Assembly: GCA_032718475.1 (NCBI GenBank)
Contig: JAUCBJ010001388.1
Span: forward strand, 1-37,732
Length of the DNA: 37,732 bases
Direction of reading: 5' to 3'
Source: Nemertoderma westbladi
Lineage: Eukaryota; Xenacoelomorpha; Nemertodermatida; Nemertodermatidae
Part shown: one piece after another, positions 21,801 through 32,420 of the stretch
Numbering within the stretch: the stretch's first letter is position 1
Layout: each line of letters starts with the position of its first letter
Made by a program: the position numbers and the translations under genes
The notes under the pieces: model-generated
What the model was told of the DNA's origin: nothing
The model's database searches: none
Seen by the model: only the letters and a program-made list of their open reading frames with translations

Positions 21801-24109
21801 CGGGTGGTTGACATGGAAAGGAAACATATGTGTGATTTAAACATGCCACTAAATAGTTATTAGTTATACATTTATATTGTATTATTAAATACAAGACTTT
21901 GATTAACTGGTCATATTTTTAAAAGGATTGAAGAGGCTTCCAAATCTCTATACAATAGAAGACAAACAAAGCAAACTGAAATTTTTAAACTCTGACAATG
22001 AAATGATAGTTTGATTGGCGGCTATTAATGAAGATAATTCAACATATAAAAATATGCAACTCCTTAAGATAGAATGGATATATATAATGTAGAACTTTAT
22101 ACGGAGGGTGACAATACGTTATACTGATAATACGTTAACCTATACGTTAAGCCCGATACCTTTACAACCGGTACAGGAAGAACACAACAATTACTTTCAT
22201 TTTCCAAGTTGTCTCAGTATTGTTGTATACCAGCGCGCCGATAGGACTGAATACATTTTTCGTTATTTCGAAACAGTACGCTTAGAACATGATATGCGCC
22301 GGTATGCGCTACGAGTATTAACCAGCTGTAACCATCATAACAATCTGTTTTTTTCTGTAAACATCTAGTTATTAATACGATGATTGTCCCAACAAATCCT
22401 TGTAGTGTAATTGTGTATTTAGTATTTTAATTTATACGGATATGCATTGCATTATTAAGTGCAATTGAATTCAAGTTAGGAGTTGTTAAACTTATACGTA
22501 CAACCTAATTCCTTTAAATATCAAATGTGACAGTAATTTAAATTGTGTTATTATAAAGTGTTATTCTTATGGGTTGCTATATTGCAGTAGAATACTAATA
22601 ATATTTAAATTATAATGGATGTTTTTAACTAAGATATATTATTATTATTATTGTTGTATTTCAACCTTCATGTTTAACATTGACCAAAGATCATTGCTGT
22701 ATCTTATCATCCCATTTGTAGCTGTGATACTAACACCGCGAACAACCTGATTATACTGTATCAATATGTACCAGTAAGGTACTGGTATAACCAGCGCTTA
22801 AGTACTAACTAAAAATATGCTGATATGTCATTGTATGGAGCGAACTACTGTATTTAAAAAACACAATGGTACCAACCAACTTTGGTTCTGTTTCATTTAC
22901 AGCAACCAGTTTGTCTGGACCCAAAATGGTTTTTAACATCAACTAAAAGGAATCGATATGGCCCCCAACTCCCTTTTACAATTATTGTGCCATTAGTTGA
23001 ATGTAAATAGAGAGACGCACAAGTAAGCAACTACCTTGGTATTCTTGTTACTTTACCAGATATCTGAACAGCATTATCATTATTGTATAATTATCTACTG
23101 TTTACAGTACTTGTGCTTCGGGCCTTTGTGTTGGTGAGGCCATGGGCGGGCTAATTTACTCCAGGCAGCAAGGATTTGAATCTGCAGTCCTTAGCGCACT
23201 GAACCCATTACCCCTCATTATTGCAATTTTACAAGGCCTTTTGTGTTCGACCTCTTCATATACATTGGTCCTGATGGGTTAGCTGCCTTTTATTTACCAA
23301 AAAAGATGTGGTTTAATGGGTGTGACTGGTGTACCATGGCCCCATTTCTTGCAGTGAGCTATGGTGAAGGATAATTATCCACCACCAACCCACCTAACTG
23401 GTCTAGATGTTGAGCTTGTTATGGTATGTTATCCTATTTAGTCCAACCGAGTCTCCATTATTAGTGAAGGTACACCACGAAGTAAAAAGCTAATGTATTG
23501 GTATGATGTTTTGGAAGTAGCGAATCAGTATGACAACATGACAAGTAATATAGAGAGGGTATTATATTAGTAATAATATATTATAGTAATTTATATACAT
23601 TGGTGATTTGTTCGTCACTTCTAAGCGAGAACCCAAAAAAGAAATAATTTTGTTAATATATTAATTAAATGTTAAAATAAACCTTGTTAAAAAAAGCATT
23701 GTTTATCGCATTGTAATCAGGTACTAACTGATGAATTTCAAATATAACTTTAACTTTATGAGCCATCTACCCCACCAGTCAGTGGTCATTGTATGCAACG
23801 TTTATTTCTGTATTATTATTGATGGTGAATACGATATCGGTATTGTTAGGACAATATTTCGATGAAATGATATAAGTATTACTTACATTTTCTTTGTGTT
23901 ATACACATTGCACTCATCTAATCAATTTCTGAGTTATAGAATATAACCATGCCAAGCATTTAATTTGATTAACTGGAGTCATCTGACCCTCATACACTTC
24001 AATATCCCAGCTAAACTAATTGAAGTCAACCCACTTATCCCTGATACCAACTTCGACCCCACACGCAAGCATACATTTAATTACGAGAAAACAAGAACCA
24101 CTGAAACTT
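21801..24109. other. Intergenic with possible tRNA-derived SINE remnant
   Basis: No gene supported. On the - strand 23145-23215 reads GGGTTCAGTGCGCTAAGGAC then TGCAGATTCAAATCC, which resembles a degenerate tRNA-like head with a B-box-like GATTCAAATCC. The element body is not identifiable. A (TTA)n run lies at about 22638-22652. Confidence 0.25.
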
Positions 24110-24330
24110 AACTGACTACTACGTCTGTCCGCATTATTCCGGTGTACTAGTCATTTCCTTGTGCAAGGAACCCGTGTACAAGGCGCCCGACAAGCTCAAT
24201 TCAGGAAATGAAACTCCAACTTTCCTGGGGATTAACAGGAGTCCACTAATGTTTGATTGCAGTTTAGTTTGATTTGAGATTAATCCCCGGAAAATTGCTT
24301 CCTAGTAACTAGTTGAAAATCAGTTAAATC
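24110..24330. promoter_or_regulatory. Candidate regulatory element with inverted GGATTA sites
   Basis: TTTCCTGGGGATTAA (24221-24235) and TTAATCCCCGGAAA (24280-24293) form an inverted pair 44 bp apart. Both contain GGATTA/TAATCC, the core bound by K50 (bicoid/Otx-class) homeodomains. It lies about 1.2 kb beyond the Irx stop codon. Function is inferred. Confidence 0.3.
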
Positions 24331-25490
24331 CGATTCAGCAGTTTGTTGCTCCGTCTATATCATACAAGCCTTTCATTCATCTAAAGAGTATATATTGCAG
24401 TCAATGTATCAATAATATTAATATTAATCGAATGCAATGCAATGCCATCAAGCAAAGGGAAAGAAATGTACGTGTGGACATCCTGTGGAAGTCCCAGGCA
24501 TCATTGTAGCCTGTCTTTGCTGCTTTAAGGCAGTTCTTGCTGGGATCTTATAACTGTAGACGCTGGTGCTATACAGAATGTTATGCAGGATACACAATGT
24601 TGGGTGGGCCAAGTATTTAAAAAATATAGACGATGGGTATACAATTCTTGTGGCACCTCATTGCCAAAACCTAGTTATGACCTGAAATATTAAAGCTTAA
24701 AGCTATCCATTGTCTGTTTATAACTTTGTGTTCAGCAGCTCCTGTGGCAGGCAACCTCCCCGCGCCCTGGTCTGAACAGACATAGTGGATGCTACTCCCT
24801 TTATGTTTGTATAGGGTCTGCAAAATCCATGTGTCGCTGTCCTTCTTTATATTAATTACCACTTCCAATAGGTGATGTAAGTTTACCAATAATAACTAAA
24901 TCAACAATATCTATTTGTAATTATTAACAATAACATATCAAATATTAATATATTTTAATTAAGACTGCAAAGCAAGCACACCAATAGTTTGTGATAGTTT
25001 TCCTTTTTCACTTGATGCCCATAAATGGACCAAATCACTAACTACATTAAAGTAAACTACAATAAATAAGTAATAGGGCACAAAACCTTGACCAACTATA
25101 CAGTGTAATGTAAGTGATTTTAATGTTTTTTTTTCGTTTTCAAAATATGTGTCGTTTATGATTGATAGGTGACGTCACAGAGAGAAATAATAGTGATATA
25201 ATAATAATAAATGTATAAATAGTTTGTGGTAATTTTTGATAATTATATTCCAAATTTAATATATAGAATTACACAGAATAGTATTAGGATATTTGTGAAA
25301 TTTGGATGTAAAGGGACATTTTATTTTTATGTAAGGCAAGGTAGAAATTTGATTATCCTGGTTTTTAGGTGACTATACTACATTTGACTACATTAATTAA
25401 TTATAAACTGATTAGGGTAATAGTTAAAATAGACCATAATAATATTTGCAAAAGCATTTAATAAAACCTTTTGCTAAAGAAAATTATCAG
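24331..25490. other. Irx 3' flank and probable 3' UTR
   Basis: The Irx stop is at 25491-25493 and the mRNA must run to lower coordinates. A - strand AATAAA (plus TTTATT, 25320-25325) about 170 bp past the stop is a candidate polyadenylation signal. The rest is AT-rich without genes. Confidence 0.35.
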
Positions 25491-25999
25491 TTAATGGGTT
25501 TGGAGTTTAGACCCAGAGGGTGGATTGCAGGGTCCTAATTGATGTAGTTGAATTCCCTGGAGGTTCAGTGGCTGGGTGGGGTTAACTCGGGACTGCGAAA
25601 TACTTGAGTCCAAATTCAAACCCAGGTTCATTGGAGGCTGAGAGGCTACAGGAAAGATAGGCACCGGTATTCTTCCGCAGTGAAGGCTGGCAGCCATTCT
25701 GTGCCAGAGAGACAGACTGAGTGGTGGAGGGGGTCCACCTAGGAGCGATTGGCCCTGACTGAGACCAGGTTGGGTCGGATCTAGGTTAGAAACCGAGGTT
25801 GTAACCATGGCATCGGAAGTGCCAACACCACTAACATTGTCTTCCTGTTGTCGGTACTTGGAATGGTTGTCGGCGGAAGCTGCAGTGTCCGCGAGTGACC
25901 AGATCTTCGACTTTTGTGAAGAAGAAGCTTCTATATTGTTATTTTTGGCCTCAGCAATTACCTCTGATTCCCTTATGTTATCAGCATCGAAATCAAGAT
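25491..25999 (-). CDS. Irx: Irx coding exon 6 with IRO-box and stop
   Basis: 509 bp including TAA; acceptor ATTTTCAG. It encodes DLDFDADN, the IRO-box [13 protein letters not shown], and a Pro/Leu/Ser-rich tail ending SKLQTH. The + strand frame at 25807-26073 is only its antisense. Confidence 0.9.
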
Positions 26000-28900
26000 C
26001 TGAAAATAAGAGATATATAAATATATTCACAATCTATATATTCTATATATTTGGCGTGTGTGCGAATAAATAAAGTGGAAACTGGAATTAATATTAAGTA
26101 ATGGTGATATCTTTTGTTTGGATATATTCCTAAAACAGCTCATGTCTAATGTTCATCTCATGATATAACAACAATGAAATAAGATAATCTAAAATTAATT
26201 AATAAATTACCATCAACGGAGATATCAACGTCACTATCACACATGTTGTCCTGAATGCTGTCGGAGTGATCCATTGTGTCACTATGACTGTCATCGCCAG
26301 CATCAATAACGCCACTGCGATTTCTTGGAGTCCAAGTCATTTTATTTTCTTTTTTCAGTCTCCTTCTGGCGTTAGCAAACCACGTTGACACCTAAATAAT
26401 ACAAATAAATGAAATAATATTTATTAATTATTACTATCTTGTCTTGTCCAGAATTATTTATAGCATCTACTGATGCAGTTAAATCTATCTTTACACAGAA
26501 ACGTTTTTCAATATTCCAACATTACAAGACGTTATTGGTTAGTTTTTATCTATCGTTTATCTCCCACTTAAGACAGTGTCATCTTCGTAATTATAGCCAG
26601 CATTATATATCTCTCACCGTGTCAATGTCACGTTTGTTAATATAGCCAGCATTATCTATCTCTCACCTGTGTCAATGTCATCTTTGTTATTATAGCCAGC
26701 CAGCATTATCTATCTCTCTCCTGTGTCGGTGTCATGTTTGTTATTATAGCAAACATTATCTACAGTATCTCTCTCACCTGTGTCAGTGTCATCTTCGTTA
26801 TTATAGCCAGCATTATCTTTTCTCCCTTTGTTGGATAAGGGTTCTTTCGATGCTCATAAAGCCAGGCTTTCAATGTGCTGGTTGTTTCTCTCGTTGCGTT
26901 CTTCCTTCGAATACCGTTTGCTAGTTCTATTCCTCCATATCTATTGAAATAGAAAAATATTAAACATATTCAGTACCATAGCTATATACAACCCATACAG
27001 TAAATCAAGATTGGGTGGGATTGTGTGGCAGTGGTTGGGGGTAGGGGTGGGAGAGATGGGAAGGGTGTGGGGGAGTGGGGAGGGGGGGTGTAAAGTTTTC
27101 ATATAGCCAGTAAATTAATGTATGACCGTGGTCTTGTGTATACGTATACATACAAGCAGTATACTGTACAAACATTGTACAGTTCAACCAGTAAATTAAG
27201 TGAGTATACATCATACAGCCAGTAACAAGAGGGGAGGATTGGGGTTACATTGTGGGGGGACTCCACCCACAGACTACTGAGACTACTAGACTGCTAGACT
27301 AGACTACTAGACTGATTGTACAGGGCGCCAACTTCCTCAAATATAATGAATTTAAATTAAAATTACCTTTAATTCATTATGTTGTTACGACATTTTGCTA
27401 ACATCTAAGCAGATCGTAATGTAAGTGTTGATTGCACACAAAAACACATGGTAGGTTGTTCTTAATTAGAGTTTTTGTTCTAAATTCTAATTATATTATC
27501 TAGTCTTAGACAACACATGTATACCTCCTCCTACCGTACTGGTCATGAATGCATTGTCGTCTGTAATGGGAGGCTATACTATTAATTAGACATTATAATT
27601 ACAATATTTAAATAGTGTATAGCATAGCAATTACTGTATTTCTGCGTTGCTGGATAAACATTACTCCAGTAAATTATTAGTCTGAATTGACTAAATAATG
27701 GACGGACGATTGGCAATCACGTCTTTCACTAATTTTGATATATGGCTTGCTTTGTCACACTTACTCGCAGACCCACTTATATTACTTATATTACTGTTTA
27801 TTAGACTGACTATTGATGCAACTTACGGGTATGGGTAGTGGCCGATCGTTGCAGCATCGTAAGGGTAGATAGGTGGGCCAGGTGGAAGATTCCTCCAAAT
27901 ATCAGTGATCCCATTGGGTTTCAAAGGATCGAGACCCATACCCGGCTGTAAAAGTATTAAATCATACAATAAAATATCAAATCATCTGTAAGTACTAATA
28001 ATTATCAAGATTCTAATAAATAAAAAAAAAATAATAAAATAATAATATTACAATAAGCATGAATTTATTATGAGTTTGACAGTAAAACAAAGGTCTACAA
28101 ATGTATTTTATATTTTATTTTACTCGAATAATTGAGTTGTAAACGGGTTATGCGGTAATGTTTATTACTACGGAATAATTAGAAACAAAAAGTTTATTGT
28201 GCTAGGGATAACACGCTGTTTAATTAACACTTATAATTATATAAATTGAATTACTTACAAATGGAATGAAGCTAGGAGGTTCTCCCAAGGGAATGTAGGC
28301 GGGATGTTCTAGGGAATTAAACGGAGGGGCCTGATATAATCTCAGAGAGGGAATTCTCGGCGACGCAGGGTGAGTAATTATTGTGTCCGGTATTTGCGAA
28401 GGTGGTGAAGTTAAGGTCATCTTGGGGGTAGAAACGGTGTCGCTGCCAGAGCAACAAACGTTCGAAGATGATCCTCCGATAAGCTGTAAAATAATCGGTT
28501 GTGTTACACAATAATTCTTCGACTCAAAAGACATTAATACATTTTAATGGTACAGATTAACGGTATTGTTGTTTAATGCATACATGTGGATCGGGCGTTA
28601 GTTAAGTTGATGTATTTATGAATTTTAACTTTAAATTAATCAATGTTTTATATAATAGAGACAAATGAAAATGTTAAAAAAACGATAAAATTAAATAAAA
28701 GACAATTTATTTCGTGATAAATATACCCCGAGTTTGTTAGATATCAGTTACATTCTATGCTTTGCTTATGTTGCTTGTATCTAGCTTTTTATATGCTCTG
28801 AAACTCAACAATGCAATGTAAACCTAAAACTGAGATAAATTTCAACACACAATTACATAATATGTTTTTTATAATTACTGAATATTGAGTGATATTATTG

Positions 28901-29179
28901 TACATTTAATAATAAAAATAAAAGATACACACCAGCCTGTTTGGGGTATATAAATAAATGTTAAGAAGGACGCATTACTATAATTAATAAAATATTATTA
29001 TTGCAGTCAAATAAAGTTAGTTGGGTTGGTTAGGGTGTTAGTTGGGGTGTTCTTAGCGAGATAAAATGATTTAAAAAAATGAAAATTATTATCAAGATTT
29101 AATAAATACTATTAGTAATATTATAACTTACCGCAGCTGCAGAAAATGAAGACGATAGAGGGGGTAGTTGAAATGCCAT
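25491..29179 (-). CDS. Irx: Iroquois-class (Irx) homeobox transcription factor, six coding exons
   Basis: Joining 29179-29132, 28483-28259, 27945-27827, 26940-26778, 26391-26211 and 25999-25491 with GT-AG borders and matching phases gives 414 residues. Residues 142-199 are the TALE homeodomain: [16 protein letters not shown] (143-158), the three-residue TALE loop region NPYPTKGEK, and recognition helix [17 protein letters not shown] with Ala50 and WFxN. An acidic stretch follows (210-250) and the Iroquois-specific IRO-box [13 protein letters not shown] (275-287). The C-terminal part is Pro/Ser-rich. Iroquois proteins are nuclear DNA-binding regulators of neural, heart and segment patterning. 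Length fits the family (about 400-550). The homeobox is split at position 44/45. No neighbouring Irx paralogue is in the window. The homeodomain identification is near certain; exon 1 is the least sure part. Confidence 0.93.
26211..26391 (-). CDS. Irx: Irx coding exon 5, recognition helix
   Basis: 181 bp; acceptor TATTTAG, donor G|GTAATT, ending in phase 1. It encodes [27 protein letters not shown], and an Asp/Ser-rich acidic segment. Confidence 0.93.
26392..26562 (-). other. Irx intron 4, 3' part
   Basis: AT-rich remainder of the homeobox intron leading to the acceptor at 26392-26393. No feature besides the tandem copies listed separately. Confidence 0.5.
26563..26777 (-). repeat. Tandem decayed copies of exon-4 end plus splice donor
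   Basis: The homeobox intron starts with about four copies of a 43-57-bp unit equal to the end of exon 4 (GATAATGCTGGCTATAATAA then CGAAGATGACACTGACACAG) and its donor. Donor-equivalent positions: real 26778; copy 2 at 26721, with GT changed to GA; copy 3 at 26667, intact CAG|GTGAGA and a 4-bp insertion upstream; copy 4 at 26618, CACG|GTGAGA; copy 5 near 26575, donor lost. Reading through the real donor meets TAG within six codons. Confidence 0.85.
26778..26940 (-). CDS. Irx: Irx coding exon 4, first part of the homeobox
   Basis: 163 bp; acceptor CAATAG, donor CAG|GTGAGA. It encodes homeodomain residues through helix 2 ([14 protein letters not shown]). Phase 0 at its 3' end joins V45 of exon 5. 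The last ~40 bases plus donor recur in tandem in the following intron. Confidence 0.93.
26941..27826 (-). other. Irx intron 3
   Basis: 886 bp between exons 3 and 4. It holds a G-rich stretch (about 27009-27090), a small minisatellite of CTACTAGACT-like units (27272-27313), and AT-rich sequence with homeodomain-like TAATTA words (27455-27605). No ORF of note. Confidence 0.5.
27827..27945 (-). CDS. Irx: Irx coding exon 3
   Basis: 119 bp from acceptor TTTTACAG to donor GTAAGT, ending after two bases of a codon. It encodes [17 protein letters not shown] and [14 protein letters not shown], the Tyr/Pro-rich lead-in seen before the homeodomain in Iroquois proteins. Confidence 0.85.
27946..28258 (-). 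other. Irx intron 2
   Basis: 313 bp, AT-rich with an A/AATAAT run at 28018-28050. Nothing else recognised. Confidence 0.5.
28259..28483 (-). CDS. Irx: Irx coding exon 2
   Basis: 225 bp, 75 codons, acceptor TTTTACAG and donor GTAAGT, phase 0 at both ends. It encodes the N-terminal region: Ser-rich, a VCC dipeptide context, then Pro-rich sequence ending SFIPF. No domain besides general Irx N-terminal composition. Confidence 0.8.
28484..29131 (-). other. Irx intron 1
   Basis: 648 bp, very AT-rich. The ATG at 28534-28532 is in frame with exon 2 ([17 protein letters not shown]) and could serve an alternative first exon. A GGGTTGGTTAGGGTGTTAG tract lies near 29022. Confidence 0.45.
29132..29179 (-). 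CDS. Irx: Irx coding exon 1
   Basis: The ATG at 29179-29177 starts 16 codons ([16 protein letters not shown]) ending GCG before a strong donor GTAAGT. Phase 0 fits exon 2. The choice is mine: an alternative start (ATG 28534) exists in frame just upstream of exon 2. Confidence 0.6.
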
Positions 29180-29701
29180 TGTTCGTATTGGTTATACAGT
29201 AGTGCAAATAGATTATTAAGCTGGTCGATAAAATAGCGCCTTTCTTTTCAGAAATTTACTTATGACAAAAACACAAAAATCATGGACATCACAAGCAACT
29301 GTTAAGATAATATTTCCCCAAAGTCAGCTTTTAAAAACTTCAGTCTGATGGGCGTCAACTCACGAATTAGCCAATAGTGGCATAGTTCAGAACTGTTAGG
29401 TAGAGGATCGTTATGCATAACTTTATTCAACGGGAATGCAGAAGCATTTCCTATTGGTTGTTTTAAAGTTAGCAGCTAAGGCTTGGTAATGAAATATCTC
29501 AGTAAAGCAATAGCCAATCTGCCTCAAGACATTATTTCTTCGACAAGATCATATTGTGTTTGATCCACATCTTGCATTGTCCAACATGAGTCACTTACAT
29601 TTTGCTACAAATATTTTCGGTTGTGCATTCTATTGTTTGCACTCTCGCCTGTAATACAAAGACCGTGTTAGACATGTAAGATCTGGTGTATATATAGTAA
29701 G
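29180..29701 (-). promoter_or_regulatory. Irx 5' flank, probable promoter region
   Basis: Immediately upstream of the chosen ATG. Visible elements: a - strand TTTTTAAAAG (about 29327-29337) that could act as a weak TATA-like site, a 12-bp palindrome GTTATGCATAAC (29410-29421) resembling POU/HNF1-type sites, and CCAAT words (- strand 29453-29457). The transcription start is not determinable. Confidence 0.35.
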
Positions 29702-29870
29702 ATTATAACTTTTGTTGGACACAGCTTTGCAAAGTCGGCAATGACCTCCAGGTGGGATCGAACTGGTGACCTCGAGGTCACCAGTTCGATCCGAAGTCGA
29801 GGTCACCAGTTCGATCCCAACTGGATGTCATTGCCGAGTTTGCAAAGCTGTGTCCGACAAAAGTTATAAT
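29702..29870. repeat. Foldback element, 74-bp arms
   Basis: Arms 29702-29775 and 29797-29870 are reverse complements with 4 mismatches in 74. The 21-bp centre (29776-29796) is itself a third copy of the arm end (GGTCACCAGTTCGATCC). It could be a MITE, or two SINE-like heads in inverted orientation; GTTCGATCC resembles a pol III B box. It lies 523 bp upstream of the Irx ATG. Confidence 0.8.
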
Positions 29871-29906
29871 AATATGAAACCACTCATTCACCCATAACAC
29901 AAATAA

Positions 29907-30360
29907 TTTTTTTTTATTATATACAATACAGAAAACTTTTAATCAATAAACTTAATAAATTATTATTACAGATGGACAATAGCACAAATACGCAGAAATG
30001 TTGTAGGCCATCTAATAATTATAATAATTGCAAATAAAATAAAATATCGACCGAGATCAGTTAATACCGATCGGGTAGATCGGAGCCCCGCAACCCCGCA
30101 CCATCCCCAAAGCCCAATGCCCGCCATGGGCGCCGCCCACCACGTAGGCTGAGGGAGTTGGAGCGGATCAACGCGAATTGAAGGCACCTCCGGATCCCGC
30201 CCAACACACTGACGAGGCCTCGCTGGCGCATCCCCTGCCGCCGAGCCACGAGGGTCTCAGCGAGGTGGCGGATTAGGATATCGGCCTCCTTACACCACAC
30301 CCCGTCGGTGGTTCCGACTAGGGGGGTGAAGGAGATCCTCCTGTCCTCGCAATAGTTAAT
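29907..30360 (-). mobile_element. 5'-truncated retroelement with A-rich tail and 10-bp target duplication
   Basis: A GC-rich block ending (on the - strand) in AATAAAAAAAAA, flanked by ACACAAATAA (29897-29906) and ACACCAATAA (30361-30370), nine of ten identical. An A-tail beside a target duplication and an abrupt 5' end are the marks of target-primed insertion of a truncated copy. Confidence 0.6.
30061..30357 (-). pseudogene. C-terminal fragment of a retroelement polyprotein
   Basis: The - strand frame from the insertion edge reads CEDRRISFTPLVGTTDGVW, CKEADILIRHLAETLVARR and FALIRSNSLSLRG before a stop at 30061. The pattern FTPLV...DGV..KEA...L..LA and a final R..SL.LRG resembles C-termini of retroelement reverse-transcriptase polyproteins as I remember them; I do not assign a clade. 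GC content is far above the surroundings, a sign of foreign origin. Nothing of the RT itself is present. Confidence 0.4.
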
Positions 30361-30370
30361 ACACCAATAA

Positions 30371-31520
30371 TAAATTATAGAGGATGATGATGTACTTATT
30401 TTCCATCACACCTGTAGAATCGTTAGCTAATCAATCTAAAGACCTGAAGGTAAGAATAATGATAGGAAAAATAATGGACGCTGGGAGAGTAGCTTGTAGT
30501 AAGTACGTACAGTACTTACTAAATGATCTACGATCTGGAAGTCTTTGGCATTCAATGAACCTGAATAATCGAACAGTAAAATAGAACTAATTCACAGCTG
30601 TAGATAATTATGTTTCATGGAAGGAAGCCCATGTTGGAGCCTGGGGGAGTAGAGGTAACAGGATAAAGCGCGGGTTAACAACACACTGAGAGACGCTGAT
30701 ATTACCAATGAGTAATCTTTAATCCAATGAGCCATCTGTTGAAACCTCTCTCTGTAGAAACAGCATATCAGATTTGCTGGACACACGACTTTTCCAGAAG
30801 GTCAAACCTGTACAAGATATAAATGGCATAAATAGTGTACAATTAGACCTAATCCCTAATCGACTTCTCTAGTATACAGGTTAGGTCCTTCGTTAGGTCT
30901 AACAAGTGTTGTAAGAAAATTTTATTTCAACGATTTTGAACGAAACATTGATCCCCATCCATCTATGTTGCCATGCATAGATACAACAACAACACCACCA
31001 CCATCAACAACAACAACAACGGAGTGAATTCTAGAGGTGGCAACGCCACCTAGAGGCGCTACGCGGACCTAAAAATAGAAACATAAAGGAAGAATATTAT
31101 ATCTGCAATCTCTTACGGGCGGGGTTACTCTGTAATAATGTTGTAGTTGTTATAGAATAATAAAATAGTTTGGTAAAGCTTTTATTATAAGTGAGAGAGA
31201 ATACAGAACCCTGCTGATTTATGTCTGGTCAAAGCAAATATTACTACGCTATGTCACTGTATTTTAACCTCTTGTGAATGTTTTTTTGGCATTATTAATT
31301 CTTTCGTCTTTCACCATTTTCCAATATATCAATTATTTTTGTTTGCTTTATTCCCGACTACAAGCGGATTGATGTGACCCGTTTGGAGTTATTCATATTT
31401 CTAATCTTAGACTTGGCAGTTGGAGTCGTACGCAATGTATGTTCGTTCGTGTGAAGATGTATTGATGATGTAGCCTATGTTTATGTGGAGTAAGCCAAAC
31501 TAAATATTTGAGATTATCAA
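30371..31520. other. Intergenic, no gene seen
   Basis: AT-rich with a CAA/CCA trinucleotide stretch at 30984-31021 and a short GC-richer patch (31022-31075). Small open frames carry no motif. Confidence 0.4.
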
Positions 31521-31643
31521 TCAATCAATCAATCAATCAAATTATATTTAATTAGCGCTATAAACTTTAATTTAATATTAGATTCTAAGCGCTGCAAATT
31601 TCGAGTTAACAATCACATAATGTAGTTAATTAAAATTACTAAA

Positions 31644-31706
31644 ACGTAGCAAGGCAAATTAAAATAGTTCGGTAAAAATAAGTAAAAATAATGTAGTTAA
31701 TTAAAA
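31644..31706 (+). repeat. 63-bp repeat unit, copy a (direct)
   Basis: Begins ACGTAGCAAGGCAAATTAAA and ends GTAGTTAATTAAAA. Copy b (32600-32664) is inverted, and copy c (32809-32871) is direct. Copies differ by only a few bases. Confidence 0.8.
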
Positions 31707-31707
31707 G

Positions 31708-32123
31708 TACTACTACTACTAGGATCGGCATGCTGCATTGCAGCTGCATTTTTAAGAATGCTGTGCCGGCTTGTCAACAAAATTGCACCGCCACAACTCC
31801 CTATCACCCATGACATTTGCTAGATTATCCGCATCTTTAAGGCCAGTGTCCTTTAAGATGCGTCTCAAGAAAGTCATGGGCTGTCCACCATGCTTATTCA
31901 CTCCATGAGGCTGCCAAAGTACAAGATTATGCACTGGCTGGTCCTCACGGCGAAAGCAATGTCCTGCAAAGAGGAGGCGGCTTTGTTCTAGTGTCAAGCT
32001 TGGGGGAACCAATGAGACACCTCCAATGTTATATAGTGTCTGGATGGAGATGTGTAAATTGTACTTGACACAATGAACCCGGCGTAGCATTCTTGTGAAT
32101 GTGCCATCCAGAGATTTGTGTCC
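31708..32123 (-). pseudogene. RTE-like LINE 3' fragment, second copy
   Basis: The - strand frame MLRRVHCVKYNLHIS to WRCNFVDKPAQHS-stop (stop at 31752) is a close copy of the C-terminus of the LINE at 9.2-11.2 kb, followed by the same 3' end, CCTAGTAGTAGTAGT. It is 5'-truncated at 32123 within the AEDTKSLDG region. This copy keeps the frame at the site where the first copy has lost a base, and so shows the true C-terminus of the protein. Confidence 0.85.
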
Positions 32124-32420
32124 TTAAATTAATAATTAATTTAAAATCGCAATCCTTATGTTATTTTGCTTTAACGTGAATATGTGTGGTTATATCCTAT
32201 TTGAGCACCCATATCTATGGCCGGTATGGTATTCCTTGTCTAATGTACTAAATGTGGTTATGTTTTGCTTAATATTTGGTTGGGATTTGTTTGTCAGGCC
32301 ATTCACTGCCCTTCAGGCCTATGTCAATAATAAATGAGAGGTGAGCTGATGTGACGCAACTAAATAAGTATAAAAAAAAGGCGAAAACGTGTTAATAGCG
32401 ATAAATGAGGGGAGTGTGTA

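Noticed and set aside
22108-22368. 86-codon frame
   Set aside because: No recognisable domain and no splice context.
25807-26073. Open frame on the + strand over Irx exon 6
   Set aside because: Antisense shadow of the IRO-box exon; no protein features.
26563-26820. CRISPR-like direct repeats
   Set aside because: Units are contiguous, decayed copies of the homeobox exon end in a eukaryotic intron, without spacers.
29776-29820. tRNA gene (GTTCGATCC)
   Set aside because: Only a B-box-like word within a foldback; no cloverleaf can be drawn.
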